Shown here: piece by piece, positions 43,970 to 51,436 of the stretch
Layout: every line of letters begins with the position of its first letter
Numbering within the stretch: position 1 is the stretch's first letter
Assembly: GCF_036946495.1 (NCBI RefSeq)
Contig: NZ_JAQIIX010000002.1
Location: 2,976,001-3,040,000, forward strand
DNA: 64,000 bases
Origin: Mycolicibacterium neoaurum
GTDB taxonomy: Bacteria > Actinomycetota > Actinomycetes > Mycobacteriales > Mycobacteriaceae
Reading direction: 5' to 3'
The notes under the pieces: generated by a model
Told to the model about the DNA's origin: nothing
Seen by the model: the letters and a program-made list of their open reading frames with translations, nothing else
Database searches by the model: none
Program-made: the position numbers and the translations under genes

Positions 43970-44716
43970 TCACCCCGTGGCGTCCGCACCGCGCAGCGCC
44001 GCCGCGATCAGCGCGGCGCGTTTGTGCACTCCGAACTTGTTCATGATGTTGTGCAGGTGGAACTTGACCGTCGCCTCGGAGACGAACAACCGGCCCGCGA
44101 TGGTGCGATTGTCCAGGCCTTCGACCAGTTCGTTGAGAACGTCTCGTTCGCGGGCGGTGAGCAGTCTGGTGTCGCCCGCGGTGCGGGACACCGCGGGGGA
44201 GCGTAACTCGGTGATCAGCGATTGCACGCTGAGCGCGTCGAGGGCGGGCTGCCCGCTGACGACCTTGGCGAAGGTGGCCCGCAGCTCGGTGGCCGGTGAG
44301 CGGCGGTCCACCAGGGCGTCGGCGCCGGCACGCAGCAGCTCGACGGTGTTGATGTCGGCGTGCTCGCTGTCGGTCACCACGACCACCTTCACCGTGCTGT
44401 CCAGTTCGGTCAGCAAATCAGTCAACGTGCCCGTCGGCGGCATGCCCAGGACCAGCAGCTCTGGTTGCAGCAGCCGGATGCGTTCGGCGAGCTCGGGACC
44501 GTGTCGAAGATCACCGACGAAGTGGATCTCTTCGATGCAGGACATCACATGTGTCAAACCGTGCCGAACCAGTTCGTCGTCGATGACCAGGGTTGTCCGC
44601 AGTCGCTGGTGATCGGTCAAAGCGCTACGGACACTGGCTATTTCATATGCGTTGCTGGTGCCACTACGGCGTCGTGGCGGTGGAATCGGGACGTATCGGT
44701 GGGGTGACAAACTCAT
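43970..44716 (-). CDS. LuxR-type regulator with degenerate receiver domain
   Basis: This regulator of about 248 residues has a NarL/FixJ layout. The receiver (about 40-160) keeps the first acidic pair (VIDDELVRHG) but replaces the phospho-acceptor Asp by Gly (LLVLGMPPTG), and the conserved Lys is not evident, so normal phosphorylation is unlikely. A clear LuxR helix-turn-helix lies at about 185-240 (LTARERDVLNELVEGLDNRTIAGRLFVSEATVKFHLHNIM). No histidine kinase is adjacent. The promoter carries a TGCAAC direct repeat, so it belongs to the island regulon. ATG 44716 is chosen because the repeat lies just upstream. Confidence 0.87.
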   Translation of the reverse strand: MSLSPHRYVPIPPPRRRSGTSNAYEIASVRSALTDHQRLRTTLVIDDELVRHGLTHVMSCIEEIHFVGDLRHGPELAERIRLLQPELLVLGMPPTGTLTDLLTELDSTVKVVVVTDSEHADINTVELLRAGADALVDRRSPATELRATFAKVVSGQPALDALSVQSLITELRSPAVSRTAGDTRLLTARERDVLNELVEGLDNRTIAGRLFVSEATVKFHLHNIMNKFGVHKRAALIAAALRGADATG

Positions 44717-44746
44717 GACTGACTCCGTCCTGCCATTGGCGGCCGA

Positions 44747-44780
44747 AGGATAGCGATGATGGCGTTGCAGCAACGTTGCA
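44747..44780 (-). promoter_or_regulatory. TGCAAC direct-repeat site and -10 box upstream of the LuxR-like gene
   Basis: Read on the minus strand, TGCAAC occurs at 44780-44775 and 44769-44764 (11-bp period, followed by G). After exactly 10 bp comes TATCCT at 44752-44747, a good -10 box. The spacing equals that at the aldehyde dehydrogenase promoter. Confidence 0.62.
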
Positions 44781-44802
44781 CGGATCTGCCGGCCCCACCG
44801 GC

Positions 44803-45519
44803 TCATGATCGCGCGGCCGGCAGGACGCAGTCTCCGCAGAGGCCGCCGCCGGGCGCCTGATAGAACAGGCAGCAACTGTGCCGGGTGAACATGCCCCGTC
44901 CGAAATCGCCGGTGTCGCGCAGCGGTGTATGCCGGGTCAACGCCGCGACCAGGTTCCTGCCCTCGGCTTCGAGATCTGGGCGGGTCATGGCCAGGACGGT
45001 GACCGCACCGTTGGCCGCCGATGTCAGATTGCCCAGCGCGACCCGCGTCGGCAGCCCGGCCACAACCCGCAACGTGTGATGCAACGGGTCGAAGAGATCG
45101 GGCAGTAACGCGCAGATTGCCGCGCCGCCGGCGACCGGACCATCGATGGTGCGCAGTTGGTCGGCGCTGGTCTGCAGATCAGGGTGGTGCGCGCTGATCC
45201 GGTAGAACACGTTGTCCGGCTGCAGGATCGGAATACTGCCGTGACACAGGGCGGAGCCGATCAGTGGGGACAGCAGCCGTGCGGCGACGCCCAACTGGAA
45301 TGACGATGCGGCCACCCGCACGGGGAGCGACTCGATGTCGACCGCCATCGATACCGCGATCGCCGCCCTGGTGGCCGAGACGAACCACCGCGTCGTCTCC
45401 GGGTCGGCCAGCTCCGCGAGCGCCGCTGCCTCCGAACCATCCCGGGCTGTCAGCGCGAAGTACCCGCCGAGCCGCGGCAGCTCGGAAAGGGCATCGACGA
45501 CGGTGTGGCGACTGTCCAT
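44803..45519 (-). CDS. FhuF-like (2Fe-2S) protein
   Basis: This 238-residue protein ends with the FhuF-type iron-sulfur motif CCLFYQAPGGGLCGDCVL, four cysteines that bind a 2Fe-2S cluster. FhuF family members reduce ferric iron from siderophores; this one may instead reduce cobalamin or another metal chelate, which would fit the island, but that is inference. It is transcribed toward the LuxR-like regulator and is divergent from the dehydratase operon. Confidence 0.82.
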   Translation of the reverse strand: MDSRHTVVDALSELPRLGGYFALTARDGSEAAALAELADPETTRWFVSATRAAIAVSMAVDIESLPVRVAASSFQLGVAARLLSPLIGSALCHGSIPILQPDNVFYRISAHHPDLQTSADQLRTIDGPVAGGAAICALLPDLFDPLHHTLRVVAGLPTRVALGNLTSAANGAVTVLAMTRPDLEAEGRNLVAALTRHTPLRDTGDFGRGMFTRHSCCLFYQAPGGGLCGDCVLPAARS

Positions 45520-45625
45520 CAGACACCGACCCTAGCCACAACCGGCCGCCGCCCGTGATCGCGTCCACGCATTCCGGTGCCGACAACTAGCCGAACGGTC
45601 AGTGCGAAGCCCTCCGGGTGGACGG

Positions 45626-45659
45626 TGCAACCCTCGTGCAACGTGACGGGCGACACAAT
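45626..45659 (+). promoter_or_regulatory. TGCAAC direct-repeat site and -10-like box upstream of the dehydratase operon
   Basis: TGCAAC at 45626-45631 and 45637-45642 (11-bp period, followed by G). CACAAT at 45654-45659 follows after 10 bp. The site is about 90 bp upstream of the dehydratase small-subunit start. The spacer CCTCG resembles CGTCA at the aldehyde dehydrogenase site. Confidence 0.6.
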
Positions 45660-45733
45660 GGCTGATACGTGCCGGCGACACGTCACACACCCCGCGGCGG
45701 AGCGCCTCCCGCCCCGAACCTTTGGGAGAGTTC

Positions 45734-46162
45734 ATGACGGAACCAAACCTGGACCCGGCGGTGGACTACCCGCTGAGCGTGCACCGCAGTGATCTGCTGT
45801 TCACCCCGACCGGTAAGCCGTTCGACGCGGTGACGATGGATGCGGTGATCGCCGGTGACATCGAGGCCGCCGATCTGCGCATCACCCCGGAAGCGCTGCG
45901 CCTGCAGGCGCAGATCGCCGAGAAGGCCGGGCGTACCCAGATCGGGGCGAACATGCGGCGGGCCGCCGAGATGACGGCCATCTCCGATGAGCGGGTCCTG
46001 CAGATCTACAACGCGCTGCGTCCCAATGCATCGACGAAGGCCGAACTCGATGCCATCGCCGACGAACTGCTCGACACCTACAACGCCGAGCATCTCGCCA
46101 CCTTGGTGCGTGAGGCCGCCGACGTCTATGAACGCCGCGACATCTTGGCCGAAAGCGAATAG
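45734..46162 (+). CDS. pduE: diol/glycerol dehydratase small subunit
   Basis: This 142-residue gamma subunit of B12-dependent diol dehydratase has conserved PduE features (DLRITPEALRLQAQIAEKAGR, ISDERVLQIYNALRPNASTKAELDAIADEL). It begins at the core sequence and lacks the N-terminal extension of about 30 residues found in the enteric PduE. The small subunit is encoded first here, whereas pduC-pduD-pduE is the usual order. The next gene begins 14 bp later. Confidence 0.95.
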   Translation: MTEPNLDPAVDYPLSVHRSDLLFTPTGKPFDAVTMDAVIAGDIEAADLRITPEALRLQAQIAEKAGRTQIGANMRRAAEMTAISDERVLQIYNALRPNASTKAELDAIADELLDTYNAEHLATLVREAADVYERRDILAESE

Positions 46163-46175
46163 GAGCCCCTGGACA

Positions 46176-47903
46176 ATGACCGCTTCAGCAGTCCCGCACG
46201 ATCCCGCCCTCGACAAGGACGGCGTCCGCCACTCGCACCGCACCATGCTGTTGGAGGACCGCCCGGTCAACCTTGACGGATTCGTCGAGGAATGGCCCGA
46301 GGTCGGCATGGTCGCCATGGACAGTGCCTTCGATCCGGAGCCCAGCGTCCGCGTCGAGAATGGCGCCATCGTCGAGATGGACGGGGTGGCGCGCGCCGAC
46401 TTCGACTTCATCGACCAGTTCATCGCCGACAAGGCGATCGACGTCGAGACCACCGAGGCCTCGATGGCGATTCCTGCGGCCGAGATCGCGATGATGTTGG
46501 TCAACCCCACCGTCACCCGTGCCGAGGTCATCGCGGTGACCAAGGGCCTGACACCGGCCAAGCTGCTGGCCGTGGCCAAGACGATGAACATCGTCGAGAT
46601 CATGATGGCGATGCAGAAGATGCGGGCCCGCCGCACGCCGGCCAACCAAGGGCACTGCACGAGCGCGCGGGACAACCCGGTGCAGGTGGTGTGCGAGGCG
46701 GCCGAGGCCTCCATCCGCGGATTCGCCGAGATGGAAACGACTTTGGGTGTGGTGCGCTACGCACCGCTGGTGGCCATGGCCCAGCAGATCGGCAGCCAGG
46801 TGGGCACCGGCGGACCACTGACCCAGTGCGCGCTGGAGGAAGCGACCGAACTGGATCTCGGGATGCGCGGGATCACCGCCTACGCCGAGACGATCTCGGT
46901 GTACGGCACCGAGCCGGTGTTCGTCGACGGTGATGACACGCCGTACTCCAAGGCGTTCCTGGCCTCGGCCTACGCTTCGCGCGGGATCAAGATGCGCTTC
47001 ACCTCGGGCACCGGCTCCGAGGTCCAGATGGGCAATGCGCAGGGTAAGTCCATGCTGTACCTGGAGATTCGTTGCATCCTGGTGACCAAGGGTGCCGGCG
47101 TACAGGGTCTGCAGAACGGGTCGATCTCCTGCATCGGCGTGCCGGGCGCGGTACCGGGTGGTATCCGTGCGGTGGCCGCCGAGAACCTCATCGCCTCGGC
47201 GGTGGACCTGGAATGTGCCTCCGGTAACGACCAGTCGTTCTCGCATTCGCCGATGCGCCGGACCGCGCGGCTGATGCCCCAGATGATGCCGGGGACGGAC
47301 TTCGTCTGCTCCGGTTACTCGGCGGTCCCGAACTACGACAACATGTTCGCCGGATCGAACCTCGACAGCGACGACTTCGACGATTTCAACACCATCCAGC
47401 GCGATCTGCAGATCGACGGGGGTCTGCGCCACGTCAAGGAAGCCGACATCCTGGCGGTGCGCACCCGCGCTGCCAAGGCATTGCAGGCGGTGTTCGCCCA
47501 CCTCGACCTGCCGCCGATCAGCGATGCCGAGATCGATGCCGCGGTGTACGCCAACGGCAGTCGCGAGTGCATCCCGCGTGATGTGCTGGAGGATCTCAAG
47601 GGCGCCCAGCAGGTGATGGACCGCGGCATCACCGGTCTGGATCTGGTCAAGGCGCTCGAGGCCACCGGATTCTCCGATATCGCGCGGAATCTGTTCACCG
47701 TTCTGCGGCAGCGCATTTCCGGTGACCTGTTGCAGACATCGGCGATCATGACGCGTGACCTGCAGCCGTTGTCGGCGGTCAACGACGCCAACGATTACAA
47801 CGGCCCGGACACCGGTTACCGACCCTCGGGGGCGCGGTGGGAGGAAATGAAGCGACTGCGCCATGTGACCAGCGCTGCCAACCCGGAAATGGAGGTGGAG
47901 TGA
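46176..47903 (+). CDS. pduC: diol/glycerol dehydratase large subunit
   Basis: This 575-residue catalytic alpha subunit of adenosylcobalamin-dependent diol dehydratase converts 1,2-propanediol to propionaldehyde and glycerol to 3-hydroxypropionaldehyde. Nearly the whole PduC consensus is visible: MAMQKMRARRTP, LTQCALEEATEL, YAETISVYGTEPVFVDGDDT, VQGLQNGSISCIGVP and GYSAVPNYDNMFAGSN. About 20 additional residues precede the RPVNLDGFV segment. The open frame begins earlier, over pduE, but ATG 46176 is in place after AGGAGC. Confidence 0.97.
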   Translation: MTASAVPHDPALDKDGVRHSHRTMLLEDRPVNLDGFVEEWPEVGMVAMDSAFDPEPSVRVENGAIVEMDGVARADFDFIDQFIADKAIDVETTEASMAIPAAEIAMMLVNPTVTRAEVIAVTKGLTPAKLLAVAKTMNIVEIMMAMQKMRARRTPANQGHCTSARDNPVQVVCEAAEASIRGFAEMETTLGVVRYAPLVAMAQQIGSQVGTGGPLTQCALEEATELDLGMRGITAYAETISVYGTEPVFVDGDDTPYSKAFLASAYASRGIKMRFTSGTGSEVQMGNAQGKSMLYLEIRCILVTKGAGVQGLQNGSISCIGVPGAVPGGIRAVAAENLIASAVDLECASGNDQSFSHSPMRRTARLMPQMMPGTDFVCSGYSAVPNYDNMFAGSNLDSDDFDDFNTIQRDLQIDGGLRHVKEADILAVRTRAAKALQAVFAHLDLPPISDAEIDAAVYANGSRECIPRDVLEDLKGAQQVMDRGITGLDLVKALEATGFSDIARNLFTVLRQRISGDLLQTSAIMTRDLQPLSAVNDANDYNGPDTGYRPSGARWEEMKRLRHVTSAANPEMEVE

Positions 47904-47905
47904 CC

Positions 47906-48496
47906 ATGTCGACCACGATCGGCGAAGAACAGCGTTCACTGTCATTCGAAGAGGTCGGTCCGGCGCAGCGCGGATCGCGCAGTGACGAAGTGGTGCTGGC
48001 GATCTCGCCGGCCTTCGCCGACTTCTTCAGCAAGACCATCGTCGACACCCCGCATGCCGAGGTGATCCGGCAGATCCTGGCCGGTATCGAGGAACAGGAG
48101 GTGGCGGCACGCTGCATCCGGGTCCGGCACAGCGCCGATCTGGCCGTGCTGGCGCACACCGCGGCCAAACTGTCCGGTTCGGGCATCGGCATCGGGATTC
48201 TCTCGCGCGGCACCGCGATGATTCATCAGCGCGATCTGCCGAGGTTGTCGAGTCTGGAGTTGTTCCCCCAGTGCCCGCTGCTCACGCTGGACACCTACCG
48301 CAGTATCGGTGCCAACGCCGCGCAGTACGCCAAGGGCGAATCCCCGGAGCCGGTTCCGACGCTCAACGACCAGATGGCCCGCCCGCGGTGGCAGGCCAAG
48401 GCGGCGCTGTTGCACCTGAAGGAGACCGAGCAGATCCGCAAGGGCAACAAGCCCGTCGAGGTGACACCGAAGTTCAGCGTCGCCGCCGCGGTCTGA
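47906..48496 (+). CDS. pduD: diol/glycerol dehydratase medium subunit
   Basis: This 196-residue beta subunit helps bind cobalamin. Conserved stretches include GSGIGIGILSRGTAMIHQRDLP, SLELFPQCPLLTL and YAKGESPEPVPTLNDQMARPRWQAKAALLHL. The enteric PduD N-terminus (about 18-40 residues that target the enzyme into microcompartments) is absent; the protein starts near the catalytic core. ATG 47906 is used, with a GTG at 47900 as alternative; GGAGG precedes both. Confidence 0.95.
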   Translation: MSTTIGEEQRSLSFEEVGPAQRGSRSDEVVLAISPAFADFFSKTIVDTPHAEVIRQILAGIEEQEVAARCIRVRHSADLAVLAHTAAKLSGSGIGIGILSRGTAMIHQRDLPRLSSLELFPQCPLLTLDTYRSIGANAAQYAKGESPEPVPTLNDQMARPRWQAKAALLHLKETEQIRKGNKPVEVTPKFSVAAAV

Positions 48497-48533
48497 TCGC
48501 CGGGGCGGGCTTGCAGCAGGGAGGTAGGTCTTG

Positions 48534-50405
48534 GTGAGTGTCACGGTGGTCGGGGTCGACATAGGTAACTCGACAACCGAGGGCAGCGTCGCCCGGATAG
48601 ACGAGACCGGCTCGGTGGTCTATCTCGGCGGCGCGCTGACCCGCACATCGGGGATCAAGGGCACCGTCCGCAACGCCGAGGGCGTGGTCAAGGCGGTCAC
48701 CCGCGCCGTGCAGAACGCCGGGATCACGGTGGACGAGCTGGATCTGATCCTGCTCAACGAGGCCACCCCGGTGATCAGTGGACTGGCGATGGAGACCATC
48801 ACCGAGACCATCATCACCGAGTCGACGATGATCGGACACGACCCGCGCACGCCCGGTGGCCGCGGGCTGGGTGTCGGGGTGATTGTCGATATCGGGTCGT
48901 TGGACGACGTGCATCCGGGTGATTCCGTGATCGTCCTGGTGCCCGGTGGCGCCGACTTCGAATGGACCGCCACCACCATCAACAACGCCGTCGAGCGCGG
49001 TGCGGACGTGACGGGTGCGATCCTCGGTAACGACGACGCGGTGCTGGTGGCCAATCGGTTGGCCACCAAGATCCCGATCATCGACGAGGTCTCCCGTGTG
49101 GACGCCGTCCCGGTCGGCATGCTCGCGGCCGTCGAGGTCGCCGGACCGGGCCAATCCATCCGCACATTGTCGAATGCCTATGGATTGGCAACCATTTTCG
49201 AGCTGGACCCGGACCAGACGCGGGTGGTCTCCCCGGTGGCCAGGGCGCTCACCGGCAACCGGTCTGCGGTCGTGGTGCGCACCCCGTCCGGTGATGTGGA
49301 AGATCGCACCATCCCGGCAGGTTCGCTGGAGTTCATCGGCGCGTCCAAGCGAGGTCTCATCGACGTCTCCCGCGGCGCGGCCGAGATCATGGCCGAGGTC
49401 GAGCGCGTCAGTCCGCTCCAGGATGTGCTCGGCGAATCGGGCACCAACACCGGTGGCATGATCGCCAATGTCCGACAGAGCATGGCGGATCTGTCCAAAC
49501 ACGCGTTGGCCGATGTGCGCATCCAGGATCTGCTGGCGATCGACACGCTGGTTCCCCAGGAGGTGCGCGGCGGGGTGGCCGGTGAGGTGGCCCTGGAAAA
49601 TGCGGTCGCATTGGCGGCCATGGTGCGCACCAAGGAGAGCGGGATGCAGGCCGTGGCCGACGCGGTCGCGACGGCACTGCGCGACGCCGGTGCCACCCGC
49701 ATCTCGGCGGTGGTCGGCGGGGTGGAGGCCGAGATGGCCGTGCTCGGTGCGTTGACCACACCGGGCACCGAAAAGCCATTGGTGGTGCTCGATATGGGTG
49801 GCGGATCGACCGATGCCGCGGTGATCGAGCGCTCCGGTGCTGTGCAGGCCGTCCACCTGGCCGGCGCCGGCGATCTGGTGACCAAGCTCATCGACGCCGA
49901 ACTGGGCTTGGACAATCTGGAACTGGCCGAGGACATCAAGCGGTTGCCGCTGGGCAAGGCGGAGAGCTTCTTCCACATCCGGTTGGAGAACGGCACAGTT
50001 CAGTTCTTCGACAAACCGCTGCCGCCCAATGCGTTTGCGCGGGTGGTCACCCTCTCGGAGACCGGGATGAGCCCCATCCCCACCAGGCATTCGCTGGACC
50101 GCATCCGCTCGGTGCGCCGGACCGCCAAGGAACGGGTCTTTGTGGTCAATGCCCTGCGCGCGCTGCGCGCGGTCGCGCCGCACGGTGACCTCCGTCGGAT
50201 CGGCTTCGTGGTGCTGTTGGGCGGATGTGCGCTGGATTTCGAGATCCCCGAGCTGATCGCCGATGCGGTCGCACCCTACGGAATCGTCTGTGGAACAGGG
50301 AATGTGCGCGGTACCGAGGGGCCGCGCAATGCTGTGGCGTCGGGTCTGGTGGCCTCGTATGCCGCCCGCTCGCGTGAGCGTGACGGGGCACCGGTCGATG
50401 CTTGA
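48534..50405 (+). CDS. ddrA: diol dehydratase reactivase large subunit
   Basis: This protein of about 623 residues is the ATP-dependent, Hsp70/actin-like chaperone that exchanges damaged cobalamin from inactivated diol dehydratase (PduG/DdrA). It has actin-like phosphate loops: VVGVDIGNSTTEGSVAR at the start and VVLDMGGGSTDAAVIE near residue 420. GGGAGG lies eight bases before GTG 48534; TTG 48531 is an alternative. It overlaps the small reactivase subunit by eight bases. Confidence 0.95.
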   Translation: MSVTVVGVDIGNSTTEGSVARIDETGSVVYLGGALTRTSGIKGTVRNAEGVVKAVTRAVQNAGITVDELDLILLNEATPVISGLAMETITETIITESTMIGHDPRTPGGRGLGVGVIVDIGSLDDVHPGDSVIVLVPGGADFEWTATTINNAVERGADVTGAILGNDDAVLVANRLATKIPIIDEVSRVDAVPVGMLAAVEVAGPGQSIRTLSNAYGLATIFELDPDQTRVVSPVARALTGNRSAVVVRTPSGDVEDRTIPAGSLEFIGASKRGLIDVSRGAAEIMAEVERVSPLQDVLGESGTNTGGMIANVRQSMADLSKHALADVRIQDLLAIDTLVPQEVRGGVAGEVALENAVALAAMVRTKESGMQAVADAVATALRDAGATRISAVVGGVEAEMAVLGALTTPGTEKPLVVLDMGGGSTDAAVIERSGAVQAVHLAGAGDLVTKLIDAELGLDNLELAEDIKRLPLGKAESFFHIRLENGTVQFFDKPLPPNAFARVVTLSETGMSPIPTRHSLDRIRSVRRTAKERVFVVNALRALRAVAPHGDLRRIGFVVLLGGCALDFEIPELIADAVAPYGIVCGTGNVRGTEGPRNAVASGLVASYAARSRERDGAPVDA

Positions 50406-50760
50406 GGGGGGCCAGCCCGAGAAGCCCGCGATCCTGGTGCTGAGCGCGGGCGGCGCACCGGAGAGTGAGGTGCTGGCCGGTATCGAGGAGGAGGGCGTGC
50501 CCTATCTCGTCGAGCGGGTGGCCCCGGACGGCGACAGCGATGCGCAACGGCTGGCGCGGCGTGCTGCGGCACGTTCGTCCTTGGATGTGGGCGTGGGTAT
50601 CGACGCCGACGGCGGGGTCGCGATCCTGCACGACAAGTTGCCCGACGGGGTCGAGGGTCTGTCCGCCGATCAGCCGGCAACCCCGCGCGCCGGCCGGGTC
50701 GCCGGGCACAATGCCGCGCGCATCGTGGTGGGTGTGCCCTTGATGGATGTGCCGAGATGA
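50398..50760 (+). CDS. ddrB: diol dehydratase reactivase small subunit
   Basis: This 120-residue PduH/DdrB-like subunit resembles the medium subunit of the dehydratase fold and swaps with it during reactivation (EGVPYLVERV, DVGVGIDADGGVAILHDKLP, ARIVVGVPLMDV). The start is ATG 50398, inside the ddrA 3' end. The stop overlaps the next ORF as ATGA, so all three genes are translationally linked. Confidence 0.92.
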   Translation: MLEGGQPEKPAILVLSAGGAPESEVLAGIEEEGVPYLVERVAPDGDSDAQRLARRAAARSSLDVGVGIDADGGVAILHDKLPDGVEGLSADQPATPRAGRVAGHNAARIVVGVPLMDVPR

Positions 50761-51215
50761 CCGATGTGCCCGCACAAGCCGTCGAGGTGTTGACGGCACT
50801 GGAGGCGTCGGTCAAGTCCCACAGTGCCTTTGTGAGCAGCTGTTGCGATGCGGACTGGATCGACGAGGACGGCCGGATTGCGGTGCGCTGGCTGTTGTCG
50901 GCGCTGCGCGAACACCGGCGCAGATTGCGGCGGGCCATCCGGTTGTGGCGGACACTGTCGGTCGCCGATCCGGTGGACGGCGCGTTGGTGACCGCGACCA
51001 ACGAGCTGTTGGACGAGAACCGGTTCTTCGCACCGCATATCGCACGGTGGCGGTCGGCGGCGGTGGGTTCACTCCAGATCGACAGGGTCAGCTTCTGGCG
51101 CGATATGGCCGCCTTGGCGGCGGCCAATCTGCAGGAAGCCGAAAAGGGTTGTCCGACGGCGCCGCTGCCGACCTCCGCACGGCAGTGGACCCCGGTATCC
51201 CGGCGAACTGCATAG
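50757..51215 (+). CDS. unrecognised small protein coupled to the dehydratase reactivase
   Basis: No family was recognised for this 152-residue protein. It is mostly helical with a paired-cysteine CC at about 29-30, an Arg-rich helix (ALREHRRRLRRAIRLWRTL) and a tryptophan-containing helix (APHIARWRSAAVGSLQID). It has no signal peptide or membrane span. The ATG overlaps the ddrB stop by four bases, so expression is tied to the diol dehydratase system. A possible role as assembly or cofactor-handling accessory is only inference. Confidence 0.8.
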   Translation: MTDVPAQAVEVLTALEASVKSHSAFVSSCCDADWIDEDGRIAVRWLLSALREHRRRLRRAIRLWRTLSVADPVDGALVTATNELLDENRFFAPHIARWRSAAVGSLQIDRVSFWRDMAALAAANLQEAEKGCPTAPLPTSARQWTPVSRRTA

Positions 51216-51282
51216 ATTCGGTGCGTTTTCGCGACCATGTTGGGCTGGACAGCACGCCGGTAACGGGCGATACTACTTAACC

Positions 51283-51304
51283 AAAGGTCGGCTAACCGAC
51301 CTTT
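51283..51304. promoter_or_regulatory. palindrome upstream of the ethanolamine permease
   Basis: AAAGGTCGG (51283-51291) and CCGACCTTT (51296-51304) are perfect 9-bp arms around CTAA. They lie in the 221-bp gap before the permease gene, about 135 bp upstream of its start. It is not followed by a T-run and more likely is a dimeric repressor or activator operator than a terminator. The rest of the gap holds nothing recognisable. Confidence 0.5.
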
Positions 51305-51436
51305 AGGCTGACTCGTACCAGGGCAGTCGAACGCTTCCCGGTCAGCCAGCGGCTGGCAGATGCGGAGACGCCCGTTCCGGCGCCCCCGATCACCGTCGAT
51401 CGAGCGCAATTGCATTGTCAATGAAGGAGTTTTGAA

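Noticed and set aside
45520..45733. Cobalamin riboswitch upstream of the dehydratase operon
   Set aside because: The conserved B12-box (ending GCCACTG) and the surrounding stems were not seen here or before the permease, glycerol facilitator or cysG; regulation appears to use protein-binding sites.
46185..47945. 586-codon minus-strand open frame over the dehydratase large subunit
   Set aside because: Antisense to a highly conserved PduC; composition typical of a shadow frame.
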